From DAOUET01 sp034430155 (GTDB lineage Bacteria > Chloroflexota > Anaerolineae > Anaerolineales > UBA4823): a DNA stretch of 9,308 nucleotides. The first letter of the stretch is position 1; the number at the start of each line of letters is the position of its first letter. The position numbers were made by a program, and so were the translations under genes. The notes beneath the pieces are model-generated. The model did not search any database. It had not been told where the DNA came from and saw only the letters and a list, made by a program, of their open reading frames with translations. The stretch covers positions 1-9,308 of the forward strand of contig DAOUET010000033.1 in NCBI GenBank assembly GCA_034430155.1, in the 5' to 3' direction. Positions 1 through 7,800 of the stretch are shown here, piece by piece.

Positions 1-137
1 CGGCTTCTCGGTTTGGACTTTGATTAAGGCTTCCGCCCCATTCTTTGCGACAACAATTTGATAGCCTTCAGCATTCAAGGTGTAACCAACCATGCGCAAC
101 AAATTCGGCTCATCATCAACAATCAGTATCTTGGCGC
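1..137. repeat. Terminal direct repeat, left copy
   Basis: These 137 bases are identical, base for base, to 9172-9308. Both copies lie inside the same reading frame, that of the receiver-MinD-like gene, so joining the ends gives one intact gene. This is what a closed circular assembly of 9171 bp looks like. A collapsed tandem array would look the same. The odd repeat length is compatible with an assembly k-mer overlap, but that cannot be proved from sequence alone. Confidence 0.95.
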
Positions 138-159
138 CCATGTTAGTACTTTTATCCAT
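1..159 (-). CDS. Receiver-MinD/CpaE-like protein, N-terminal part (joins 8185-9308)
   Basis: This is the first 53 codons of the gene whose remainder lies at 8185-9308; joined across the terminal repeat the product is 381 aa. The ATG at 159 is chosen because a strong purine-rich ribosome site (167-175) sits about 8 bases upstream. A second ATG, at residue 7, is possible. The segment encodes the first beta strand and acidic pocket of a receiver domain (KILIVDDEP, D15 and D16) and runs to P53, just before the phosphoacceptor strand. The original upstream neighbour is the receiver-PAS kinase at 1395-2849, now separated from it by an insertion sequence. Removing that element leaves only 3 bp between the kinase stop and this start, so the two were probably co-transcribed and translationally coupled. 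Confidence 0.9.
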   Translation of the reverse strand, partial: MDKSTNMGAKILIVDDEPNLLRMVGYTLNAEGYQIVVAKNGAEALIKVQTEKP

Positions 160-166
160 ATATCAC

Positions 167-175
167 GCTCCTCTC
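167..175 (-). promoter_or_regulatory. Ribosome binding site of the receiver-MinD-like gene
   Basis: The minus strand reads GAGAGGAGC, with AGGAG about 8 bases before the ATG at 159. This decides the start. In the reconstructed pre-insertion sequence this site lay inside the last codons of the upstream kinase gene, a coupled arrangement. It lies just outside the insertion sequence and was left intact. Confidence 0.75.
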
Positions 176-179
176 TTAA
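176..179. repeat. TTAA target-site duplication, left
   Basis: TTAA directly precedes the left end of the insertion sequence and is matched by TTAA at 1414-1417. The next base is C in both places, so a 5-bp TTAAC duplication is equally possible and gives the same empty site. Use of a YTAR-type 4-bp target is reported for IS701-group elements, from memory. Confidence 0.7.
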
Positions 180-183
180 CAGT

Positions 184-198
184 TCGAGTTTAGACAAA
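184..198 (+). repeat. IS inverted repeat, left
   Basis: TCGAGTTTAGACAAA here matches the reverse complement of 1398-1412 (TCGACTTTAGACAAA) at 14 of 15 bases. It lies a few bases inside the TTAA duplication. Confidence 0.8.
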
Positions 199-234
199 AT
201 CTAGGGCGGATTTGCCCTTGAGCAAAACCACCCC

Positions 235-1343
235 TTGGTAGAAACTTGGTGTGTGAACAAACAAGAATCTACCAACGAGGACATTAACAAACTAATCGAG
301 TTTCGTCAAGTCATTTATGAAAATGGAATGCTGGCCAGGCGAGATGCACTGTTTGATCTGCTGGATGCGCTCATCTCGGAAGGGTCGATTTCATCCTTTG
401 CGATGTTGAGCCAATCCAGCCGGTTCCGGCGGAAATGGTCGAGCCTGTATGCAGCTGTTGAAGATGGAGAACTCGACAGCGCATGGCTGCGCAACTTTTT
501 AGCGCGGCAAGTACCGCAGCAGGGCATCTGTGTCTTCCCGATGGATGGCTCACCCTGGCCCAGGCCAAGGTCACGCGTGCTGGACGACCGCCAGTTTGTG
601 TACCAGGCGACCAGCGCAGTGAACGGGGGTACGGTCACCATCGGCTATCCCTATTCGCTGCTAGAATGGTGCGTCGAACCTCACTCAAGTTGGTCCCTGC
701 TGATCGATGGGTGCCGAGTGGCGAGCAGCCAAACCCCACAGGAACTCGGTGCAGAGCAAATCCAAGCCCTGGCAGAAGCCCGTGCGAAGTGTTCGGAAAC
801 CTGGGGCACACCGGATGAAGTGATCGAGCTGGAAGACCCCTACTGGAGGCAGGTGCACCTGGAGCATTGGAATGGGTTGCATGAGAAGAAGGATGCTGAC
901 GTGCCGTACGATGTCATCCGGGCCTGTGTCCATCTGGAACGCAGCCGGCCGCCGGCAGCCCTGTGGCTCGCCTGGTTAGCTCCGCACTCCCTTCCGAACG
1001 GCATTGCGGTTACGGTGGAGACGATCTGGCGAGCGTATAGCTCTTGCTGGCCGGTGGAACCCAGCATCCATTTTCGCAAAGAAACCCTGGGATGGACCCT
1101 ACCCCGTTTCCAAACTAAAGAAGCAGGAGACCGCTGGACAGAATTAACCTCCATCGTCTGTTGGATGATCTTCCTGGCTCGCCCAATTGTCGAAGACACG
1201 CAGCTTCCCTGGCAGAAACCGCAGCAGCGTTTAACCCCCCAGCGGGTTCAGCAAAGCATCCGGCTGATTATGGCAGGCGTAGAACCCCAAAAACGCGCTA
1301 TCCTGTGGTCAAAAAGCATCCAATAGCGGCTCAAACGGCTTGA
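235..1343 (+). pseudogene. Decayed DDE transposase (IS701-like)
   Basis: An open frame of 363 codons runs from a TTG at 235 to the stop at 1324-1326. The first catalytic Asp appears in FPMDGSPWPRPRSR (D104), followed by the typical TVTIGYPYS and SSWSLLIDG segments. The C-terminal Glu region is WPVEPSIHFRKE (residues 272-283), followed by LPWQKPQQRLTP. In relatives I recall, about 60-80 residues separate the 'QALAEARAKC' and 'ETWGTPDEV' segments and include the second catalytic Asp in a DGKYGN-like motif. Here they are fused at residues 186-188 (near base 793), so that Asp is missing. A second lesion near 1275 shifts the frame: the usual ending TRYPVVKK is encoded one frame over, up to a stop at 1341-1343. 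The N-terminal start is uncertain: no ribosome site is seen, and GTG at 253 is an alternative. The product is almost certainly inactive. Confidence 0.85.
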
Positions 1344-1394
1344 AACTCGGTTGGTAAAGTGCTGATCTTCAACTCGACCATGGTTGGGAGAGTT

Positions 1395-2849
1395 CTATTT
1401 GTCTAAAGTCGAGTTAACCGGGATGGTTACAATAAATTTGCTTCCTGCACCCAACGCGCTCTCCACGTCAATGGATCCTTTGTGAGCTTCTACGATCTTT
1501 TTGGAAATATACAGCCCAAGTCCCGTTCCATTGGTGTTCTTTTTAAGTGAGCTGCTGACTTGATAGAATCTGCCAAATACCCTTGAAAGATCTTCTATAG
1601 GAATGCCACATCCATGATCAACAACATTAATGATTATTTTTCCATTTCGTAATTCCCCAGATACAAAAACGGAGCTGCCTGCTTCGGAGAATTTAATGGC
1701 GTTATCCACCAAATTGAGGAGCACCCGTCGCATCCGGGGATGATCTGCTTCGGCAATCAAAGACGGATCCACTTGAGCATACTTCAAAGAGATCTCCCTC
1801 GCATTAGCTCTTTCCCGTAAAGATTCAAACACTTCGCAGATGACCGCACTCAGGTTTACTTCCTCCAGGTTCAACACTAAACGGTCGCTCTCCAATCGAA
1901 AGATATCTAATATTTCGTTCACCATCTCCAGAAGCCGGTCTACATCCTGAGCGGCACGTGTAAGGAACTCTTTCTGCACAACAGGATCATTCACCTTCCC
2001 TTTGCACAACAGATCTAGAAATCCGGTAATGCTGAATAGAGGTGTTCTTAGATCATGGGACACATTGGCTATGAATTCTTCCTTCGCTTGTATAAGTTGC
2101 AATCTTGCCTCTGCCGCTTTCACCCTCTCGGAGATATCGTCATTGATAACCAGGAGCCCCCAAGGTGTTGGAAATACTCTCTCTTGGAAATATTTTTCCC
2201 CCCATTGCCTCTCTACAATTTGGGTATCCCCGGCTTCGAAGCAGTGTAAAAAAGCCGCATAGGATTGGGTTTCTCTGAGAACGGGGATCAAAGCGAGCAA
2301 ATCTTGACCTATTATTTCATTAATTGGCTTGCCCACAACCTCAGCATAGGCTTCGTTGCAATACAGAACAGTCATGTCCCTGCGGAGAGCGAGAACAGGC
2401 GATTGAATGCTGGATAGAAGGACTCTGTGGCGTTCTTCGCTTTCGCGTAGCATTTTCTCTGTCTGCTTGCGCTCGATGGCATAGCGCAGGACGCGTGTCA
2501 ACATTGAGCTGCTGATTTCACCTTTTACAAGGTAATCTTGCGCCCCTTGCCGAAGGGCTTCGATGGTAGTGTCATTATCATTCAGACCACTGACCACCTC
2601 GACAGGTACCCCCGAGGCTTGGCTAATGACGCTGGTGAGCGTGTCCAGCCCGCGGCTGTCGGGCAGGTTGAGATCCAGCAGGACAACATCAACGTCTTGC
2701 TTGGCAAGCTGGATCAAACCGCTCGAAAGACAATCGGCGTGTACCATCGTTAGATTAAGATAGTTGGCCTCTGTTAAACACTCTTTCAGAAGGAGGGCAT
2801 CATCCGGATCGTCCTCGATCAGCAAGACTCGAATTGGTTCGGTGGTCAT
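1395..2849 (-). CDS. Receiver-PAS-histidine kinase, IS-modified C-terminus
   Basis: A soluble 484-aa signalling kinase with no membrane segment. Domains in order: receiver (about 5-125) with acidic pocket E12-D13-D14, phosphoacceptor D59, S87 in the switch position and K109 followed by Gly; a PAS domain (about 135-240); HisKA with H265 in SHDLRTPL; and HATPase_c with N383 in the N box, DHGCGI at 411-416 and GTGLGL at 441-446. All catalytic motifs look intact. A receiver placed before the kinase suggests it is itself a phosphate target, possibly of the big kinase at 4864-8076. The ATG at 2849 has GAGG about 8 bases upstream, overlapping the stop of the GGDEF gene. The terminal STLDK-stop is supplied by the insertion-sequence end; the native end reconstructs as VKRGA-stop. 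The kinase half is clearly richer in A and T than the receiver half. Confidence 0.93.
   Translation of the reverse strand: MTTEPIRVLLIEDDPDDALLLKECLTEANYLNLTMVHADCLSSGLIQLAKQDVDVVLLDLNLPDSRGLDTLTSVISQASGVPVEVVSGLNDNDTTIEALRQGAQDYLVKGEISSSMLTRVLRYAIERKQTEKMLRESEERHRVLLSSIQSPVLALRRDMTVLYCNEAYAEVVGKPINEIIGQDLLALIPVLRETQSYAAFLHCFEAGDTQIVERQWGEKYFQERVFPTPWGLLVINDDISERVKAAEARLQLIQAKEEFIANVSHDLRTPLFSITGFLDLLCKGKVNDPVVQKEFLTRAAQDVDRLLEMVNEILDIFRLESDRLVLNLEEVNLSAVICEVFESLRERANAREISLKYAQVDPSLIAEADHPRMRRVLLNLVDNAIKFSEAGSSVFVSGELRNGKIIINVVDHGCGIPIEDLSRVFGRFYQVSSSLKKNTNGTGLGLYISKKIVEAHKGSIDVESALGAGSKFIVTIPVNSTLDK
1398..1412 (-). repeat. IS inverted repeat, right (overlaps kinase stop region)
   Basis: This is the reverse-complement partner of 184-198, with one mismatch. 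On the minus strand it is translated as part of the kinase C-terminus: the last five residues, STLDK, and the stop codon of the kinase gene come from the element end. Confidence 0.8.
1414..1417. repeat. TTAA target-site duplication, right
   Basis: Direct-repeat partner of 176-179. It lies within the kinase gene, spanning the last native codons (Val-Asn in the present frame). Confidence 0.7.
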
Positions 2850-2859
2850 TTTGATGACC

Positions 2860-3825
2860 TCATTTTACCTGCTCCACGTGGAAGCAAACTACACGGTTGC
2901 ACCCCTGGCGCTTGGCCTGGTAGAGCGCCTGGTCAGCGGCTTCGATGAGCGCATTGCCGGAACCGGCGATGCGCTCATCGCCGGTTCCGGCAGCACCCGG
3001 ATATACTGCCATACCGATGCTGATGGTGACTTTGAGATCCTTAGACGATCCCTTTTCGCAGTTTACCTTAATTGGGCGAGCCTCGATCACTTTCCGTAAT
3101 CGTTCCGCGCCCTGCCGGGCCTGACCGGCTGAGGTTTCTGGCATCACAATGGTGAACTCGTCGCCTCCATAGCGGGCCATCAGGTCGCAAGTACGAGCGT
3201 TGGAAAGAAGCACCTGGGCGGTGTTTTGTAGAATTTCGTCTCCGGTGCGATGACCAAACCGGTCATTGATGTCTTTGAAATGATCAATGTCCACCATCAG
3301 AAGAGAAAGCGGGTGTCCGTAGCGCTGACAATTTTCCAGTTCATAATCCAAGAAGCGATGCAACTCCCGGCGGTTGTACAAGCCGGTGAGAGTATCGCGC
3401 ACGGCCAGCTCGAGGATCTTTTTCAGCAACCGGCTGTGTTCCAAGGCATAGCGGATGGTCCTTTCCAACAACTGTCCATCCATTCGGCCTTTCACCAGAT
3501 AATCCGCCGCGCCGGCCATCATCGCAGCCCGATCAATTTCCCGGTCTGTCTGCCCGGTGATCATGATGATCGGCGCCTGACAACCTGCCCGGATAGCCTC
3601 CTGGAGCAAATCCAGACCAGAACCTTCTCCCAGGTAATGATCTATCAGGTAGATGTCGTGCTCGTTACGCTGGATCTGTTCCTGGCCAGCCTGGTAAGTC
3701 TTCTCCCATTCCAATTCATACTTAGAATAGACGTCAAGCTCTGCGAGGTATTCTCGCACGAGGAGATAATCATCTTCATCATCCTCGATCAGCAGAACCC
3801 GGATGGTTGTTTGCTCAAGCTCCAC
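2860..3825 (-). CDS. Receiver-GGDEF diguanylate cyclase
   Basis: A 321-aa response regulator predicted to make c-di-GMP from two GTP when its receiver is phosphorylated. The receiver (about 7-125) has E14-D15-D16, D62 (YLIDHYLG), T90 and K112 followed by Gly. The GGDEF domain (about 140-320) has DTLTGLYNRRE at 144-154, the metal-site MVDIDHFK and an intact YGGDEF (GGDEF at 220-224). A c-di-GMP product-inhibition I-site, RxxD (R211, D214), lies the usual five residues before GGDEF, so feedback control is likely. The start is GTG at 3825: an in-frame stop lies upstream, and GGAGG precedes it by 12 bases, rather far. Near the C-terminus, residues 284-291 (ERIAGSGN) look like an 8-codon insertion produced by a local inverted duplication. 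It follows the small receiver gene by 76 bp and precedes the receiver-PAS kinase by 10 bp. Confidence 0.94.
   Translation of the reverse strand: MELEQTTIRVLLIEDDEDDYLLVREYLAELDVYSKYELEWEKTYQAGQEQIQRNEHDIYLIDHYLGEGSGLDLLQEAIRAGCQAPIIMITGQTDREIDRAAMMAGAADYLVKGRMDGQLLERTIRYALEHSRLLKKILELAVRDTLTGLYNRRELHRFLDYELENCQRYGHPLSLLMVDIDHFKDINDRFGHRTGDEILQNTAQVLLSNARTCDLMARYGGDEFTIVMPETSAGQARQGAERLRKVIEARPIKVNCEKGSSKDLKVTISIGMAVYPGAAGTGDERIAGSGNALIEAADQALYQAKRQGCNRVVCFHVEQVK
2944..2991. repeat. Quasi-palindrome within the GGDEF gene
   Basis: Arms 2956-2971 and 2976-2991 are perfect 16-base inverted repeats with a 4-base loop (CGCT). Overlapping this, 2944-2979 forms a second near-perfect palindrome (GATGAGCGCAT paired with ATGCGCTCATC). 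On the coding strand the pattern is unit A (GCCGGAACCGGC), unit B (GATGAGCGCATC), reverse complement of A, then reverse complement of B with one change. It looks like a strand-switching duplication. It could also fold as a strong hairpin in the mRNA. Confidence 0.9.
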
Positions 3826-3837
3826 GGGATTTCTGGG

Positions 3838-3842
3838 CCTCC
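3838..3842 (-). promoter_or_regulatory. Ribosome binding site of the GGDEF gene
   Basis: The minus strand reads GGAGG, 12 bases before the GTG at 3825. The spacing is longer than usual, but no better in-frame start exists between the upstream in-frame stop (TAG) and GTG. The 76-bp spacer 3826-3901 is the largest gap between signalling genes. I see no convincing promoter or terminator in it. Confidence 0.5.
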
Positions 3843-3901
3843 AATGATACTAATCGGTTATCTTTGGTCCATTCCCTTCACGACTTTCATTGCGAAAAGG
3901 A

Positions 3902-4402
3902 TTAACCTGAAGAACGCCGGGCAGAATTGTTACGACTGAAACTTTTTACACGACCACCATTGGGCAGTTCGACGATCTCAAACCAATACTGGCCGAACGC
4001 CTTGACCACCTCAACCAGACCTTCAAAAGTTACCGGTTTGGTGATGAAGCCAGCCACTCCCAGGTCGTAAGTGCGCAGGACATCCTCCTCGGTTTGGGAA
4101 GTGGTCAGCACCACCACCGGGGTGTGCCTCAGGTGTGGATCGGCCTTGATCTCCTCGAGGGCTTCGAGGCCGTCCTTGCGTGGCATGTTCAGGTCGAGCA
4201 GGATCAGGCCCGGGCGCGGCGCAAATGCGGGGGCGGCGTATCTGCCCTGCTGGCGGAGACATTGCAACAATTCCTCACCGTCATGGACGAAGAACAGGTC
4301 ATTGCCCAGACAGCTTTCCCGGAAGGCTTCCTCGACCAGCATACAGTCGTCGGGGTCGTCCTCTGCCATCAGGATGGAAACTGGACGGCTTTTGCGTTTC
4401 AT
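3902..4402 (-). CDS. Stand-alone receiver, Rcp1/CheY-like (copy 2)
   Basis: A 166-aa single-domain response regulator of the type usually paired with HDLQEPLR-class kinases (phytochrome-like Cph1/Rcp1 pairs are the known example). All phosphorylation residues are present: acidic pocket E14-D15 (AEDDPDD), phosphoacceptor D70 in LILLDLNMPRKDG, T100 and K122 followed by Pro. There is no output domain, so it likely acts by protein contact or as a phosphorelay intermediate or sink. It starts at ATG 4402, 13 bp after copy 1; its ribosome site (AAGGA, about 4411-4415) overlaps copy 1's stop region. It has a basic, Ser-rich tail of about 15 residues after LPNGG that copy 1 lacks. It is closely similar to copy 1 in protein and DNA over the receiver core, consistent with tandem duplication. 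Confidence 0.93.
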   Translation of the reverse strand: MKRKSRPVSILMAEDDPDDCMLVEEAFRESCLGNDLFFVHDGEELLQCLRQQGRYAAPAFAPRPGLILLDLNMPRKDGLEALEEIKADPHLRHTPVVVLTTSQTEEDVLRTYDLGVAGFITKPVTFEGLVEVVKAFGQYWFEIVELPNGGRVKSFSRNNSARRSSG

Positions 4403-4415
4403 ATCTTTGTTCCTT

Positions 4416-4871
4416 TCAGGTATCCTTCGAAGGCAACCGCACGATCTGCACCCCGTACTTACCCAGTCCTTTGACGGCTTCGACCAGCGCCTCGAACGTT
4501 ACCGGTTTGGTGATGAAACTGGCCGCGCCGATATCGTAACTACGCAGGATATCTTCCTCGGTCTTGGAAGTGGTCAGTACCACCACCGGGAGGTGCCTCA
4601 GAAGCGGATCGGCCTTGATCTCTTCGAGGGCTTCGCGGCCATCCTTGCGCGGCATGTTCGGATCAAGCAGGATCAGGTCGGGAGTGGGAAAATTCTCGGG
4701 GTTTGCGTATTTACCCTGCTGGCGCAAGTAATCTAGCAACTCGACACCGTCTTCAACGAAATGCAAATTGTTGACCACACGACTTTCTTGAAAGGCTTCT
4801 TTGACCAGCAGGCGGTCGTCGGGGTCATTTTCAGCCATCAGAAAGATAGCGGGTTGCACGGTTTCAAACAT
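4416..4871 (-). CDS. Stand-alone receiver, Rcp1/CheY-like (copy 1, Asp-to-Asn pocket)
   Basis: A 151-aa single-domain receiver starting at ATG 4871, which overlaps the kinase stop by 8 bases (ATGTTTGA) and has AAAGGAG about 9 bases upstream. The frame stays open further upstream, but that extension lies inside the kinase gene in another frame and lacks receiver-like sequence. Phosphoacceptor D70, T100 and K122-P123 are present. The acidic pocket reads AENDPDD where copy 2 has AEDDPDD, so the second pocket acid (equivalent to CheY D13) is Asn15. The residue after D70 is Pro instead of Leu. The fold is surely kept, but metal binding and phosphorylation kinetics may differ. The overlap with the kinase makes it the first candidate partner of that kinase. 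Confidence 0.93.
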   Translation of the reverse strand: MFETVQPAIFLMAENDPDDRLLVKEAFQESRVVNNLHFVEDGVELLDYLRQQGKYANPENFPTPDLILLDPNMPRKDGREALEEIKADPLLRHLPVVVLTTSKTEEDILRSYDIGAASFITKPVTFEALVEAVKGLGKYGVQIVRLPSKDT

Positions 4872-7800
4872 GGGAGCTGTCTCCTTTGGATTGATGGATG
4901 GGCAGGGTAACGATGAAAGTTGATCCCTCTCTAGGGGTGCTGGTGGCGGTGATGCTCCCACTATGGCGCTCGACGATCCGGCGGCAGATGGCCAGCCCTA
5001 TGCCGCTGCCTTCGTATTCTTGGCGGTTATGCAAGCGTTGGAAGGGTTTGAAGATGCGGTCTAAGTATTGTGGGTCGAAGCCGATGCCGTTATCTTTGAC
5101 GATGATCCGGCATTCAGCGCCATTGGTTTTCCCCGACACGTAAATCATGGGAGCGCGTTCCTCATGACGGAATTTCAATGCATTTCCGACCAGGTTTTGC
5201 AACAATTGGTACATCTGAGTGGGGTCCGCCTCGATGGTAGGAAGCTCTCCAACTTCTACTTGGCCTCCTGTCTTTACGAGGCGGGTTTCCAGGTCGGAGA
5301 TCACATCTAGAACAACGGCGTGCAGGTCAACGGTTGTAAAGGATTGGGCGCGCGAGGCTACCCGCGAAAATTCCAACAGATCACTGAGCAGCGTCTGCAT
5401 GCGCTGGCTGGCATCGTGCATGCGTTTCAGGTAGTCGCGTCCGGTTTCGTCGAGCGCATCCCCGTATTTTTGTGCTAATCGGTCGCTGAAGGCCTGCACC
5501 TTACGCAGGGGTTCCTGCAAATCATGGGAAGCCACGTAAGCAAATTCCTGCAGGTCACGGTTGCTCTGTTCGAGTTTAGCTGCGTAGGCCTGCAGGTCGG
5601 AAAACAAGCGAGCATTACTGAGTGCCAGCGCGGCGCGGTCGACCAGGTCTTGCAAGAAATCCCGGTCTTCTGGGGTGTAGGGGTTGTCGGGCTGGGTGCG
5701 CATAACAGACAGCAAGCCGGTGATGCGGCCCTGAGAACACAGGGGGGCGATAATGAGGCTGTGGACGCTGTGGAGATCCAAAAGGGGCCATAACCTGGGT
5801 TCGATCGTGGCCCGAATTTGTTCCATTGTGATGGACGGAAGCAGCAAGGCCTGCTGTGTCTGAAAAATGCGCGGGGCGAAGCCTTCATTCACACCGTGCC
5901 GTACCGAGGCATATAGTTCGCGTATGTGCTCCAAGGATGCGGGGTCGGGATGGTAGTTGGCAACCGGATCGAGATACAGGCCATCTTTGGAGACGAGGTG
6001 GATGATGGTTGTATCGCCGATCAGTTCGGTCACGCGCCGGGCAACCAGGTCGAGCGTGGCCTGAGAATCGCCGGTCACTTCGGCCAGGTTTTGCGAGAAT
6101 TCGGCCAGCATGGCGGCGCGCTCAGCGTTTTTGCGAAGTTCTTCATCCGCACGTTTGCGCTCGGTGACGTCCTGCATCGCGCCATATAGGCGGACAGTCC
6201 TGCCGCCCTGGCGCTCGGCTGCGCCCTGGGCGCGCACCCAGATACGCTGGCCCTGCGCGGTGATCAAAGGGAGTTCAAGATCCCACGGGGTGCCTGAGTC
6301 GATGCCGGCCTGGATTGCGGCGGTGATGGCCGGTCGCGCCTCCGGGGCGTAAAAATTGATCGCCTCGGCGACGTTCAGCTGCGTGGTGGGATCGACCTCA
6401 TGGATGCGATAGACCTCCTCGGTCCAGATCAGGGTCTGCGTTTCCACATCCAATTCCCAGCCGCCGACCCTGGACAATTGCCCGGTGAGATCGAGCAGGT
6501 CGTGCGAATGGCGCAGCGCCTGCTCCGCTTGCTTGCGCTCGGTGATGTCGCGGGTCAAATTGGAAAAGCCGCGCAACTCTCCGGTTTCGTCGAACAACGC
6601 GGTAGTAACCACGTCCGCCATGAACTGTGAGCCGTCCTTGCGCACCTGCCAACCCTCTTCTTGATAGTGGCCCTCCTGCATGGCGATCGCTAGTTCCTGT
6701 TCAGGTTTTCCACGTTTCACGTCATCGGCAAGAAAAAAATACGAGAAGTGTTGCCCAATGATCTCAGCGGCGCGATACCCCGTAATGCGCTCCGCTCCGG
6801 GATTCCAACTGACAATGCGACCCGCTGTGTCCAACATGAAAATGGCATAATCCCTGACGCCTTCCACCAGGAAACGGAGGTGCTCTTCGCTGTCACGCAA
6901 CTCTTCTTCGGCCTGTTTGCGCTCGGTGCGTTGCTTTTCCAGGGAGGTTACCATCTCGTTGAAGGCGGCAGCCTGGTGGCCGATCTCGTCATTCGACTTC
7001 ACCGCCACGCAGTAATCCAGTTCTCCCTGGCCCAGACGTTTCACTCCAGTCTGCAATACCCGGATAGGGCGCGTATAGATGCGCGCCAGCACGATTGTCA
7101 ACGCGATAGCAATCACCAGCGCCAAGCCGGAGATCCAAGTTACCGTACGGCCAAAGGACTGGCTGGAAGCAAAGGCCTCTGCCTGATCAATCTTGACGAT
7201 CAGGCACACCTGCCGTTCGGGCAGCCAGCGATAGGAAATTAACGCCGTTACGCCGCGATAGTCATCGGCAGAAATCACGCCGCTGTTCCCACCAATGCAA
7301 CGCATAACGGCCTCGGTTTTGAGCGTTTGCTGTAGGATGCCGGGATCCGAAATGAATCGCGGCTGGGTGACCAGCAATCCTATGGCGTTCGTTAAAAAGG
7401 CGTCGTCGGTCTGGCGCAGGCCGGTGCGCCGGTTGATAATCGTGTTCATAACATCCAAATCCAACCGTCCAGCCAGCACGCCGAGCAAACGCCCATCTTC
7501 AGCGATGACCGGCGCAGCGGCGGTCATCGCCGGACGGCCAAGGGTTACCGAGTAATACATTTCTGATACATACAGCTCTCTCTTGCCCTGGATGAAGTAG
7601 GACAGGTTCTCTTTGAACTTGCCCTCTTCGCCCGGGTCGGTGGCGGCGAGCACTTCTCCGGTTTCGGCTTCGATGAAAAGTAGGTCTGTGAATGCCTTCT
7701 CCGGGCCAATTATCGGCTGGAATTCATCTATTAGGCGTTCGTGCACTGCTAGAGCCTCCGGCGAGCCGGGCGCGGCAGACAACAGGATGACGGCCTGCTC

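Larger units (their letters stand above)
180..1413 (+). mobile_element. Insertion sequence with decayed transposase, IS701-like
   Basis: The element is about 1.23 kb, bounded by TTAA duplications and by near-terminal inverted repeats (184-198 and 1398-1412, 14 of 15 matching). It carries one plus-strand transposase pseudogene, opposite to every other gene here. It inserted at the very end of the receiver-PAS kinase gene, just ahead of the receiver-MinD-like gene. Excising one duplication plus the element gives a kinase frame ending in codons for VKRGA and a stop, followed by TAT and the ATG at 159. This clean reconstruction is the best evidence for the boundaries. Family assignment to IS701 or a close DDE relative rests on transposase motifs. 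Because the transposase is damaged while the ends are well kept, the copy was probably moved in trans or decayed after insertion. Confidence 0.85.

Noticed and set aside
203..218. Small inverted repeat AGGGC/GCCCT inside the IS left end, possibly a terminator.
   Set aside because: Only a 5-bp stem with a 6-base loop and no T-run on either strand.
180..260. Possible outward promoter from the IS left end driving the receiver-MinD-like gene (TTGCTC, 16 bp, TAGATT on the minus strand).
   Set aside because: The -35 match is poor and the -10 only partial. Such matches are common by chance, so I do not call a promoter.
3858..3890. Tiny minus-strand ORF (about 10 codons, starting MKVVKG) in the spacer before the GGDEF gene.
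   Set aside because: Too short and with no clear ribosome site. It may be chance.
3250..3939. Plus-strand open frame of about 229 codons opposite the GGDEF gene.
   Set aside because: Antisense shadow of an intact receiver-GGDEF gene. Its product has no recognisable motif.
4872..4961. Upstream extension of receiver copy 1 to an ATG at 4961, adding 30 residues.
   Set aside because: It lies inside the kinase HATPase coding region in another frame, is proline-rich and unlike receivers, and the ATG at 4871 has a strong ribosome site.
6748..7242. Long plus-strand open frame (about 164 codons) opposite the big kinase.
   Set aside because: It is antisense to a well-supported kinase with clear domains, has no recognisable domain of its own, and is expected in GC-rich coding DNA.
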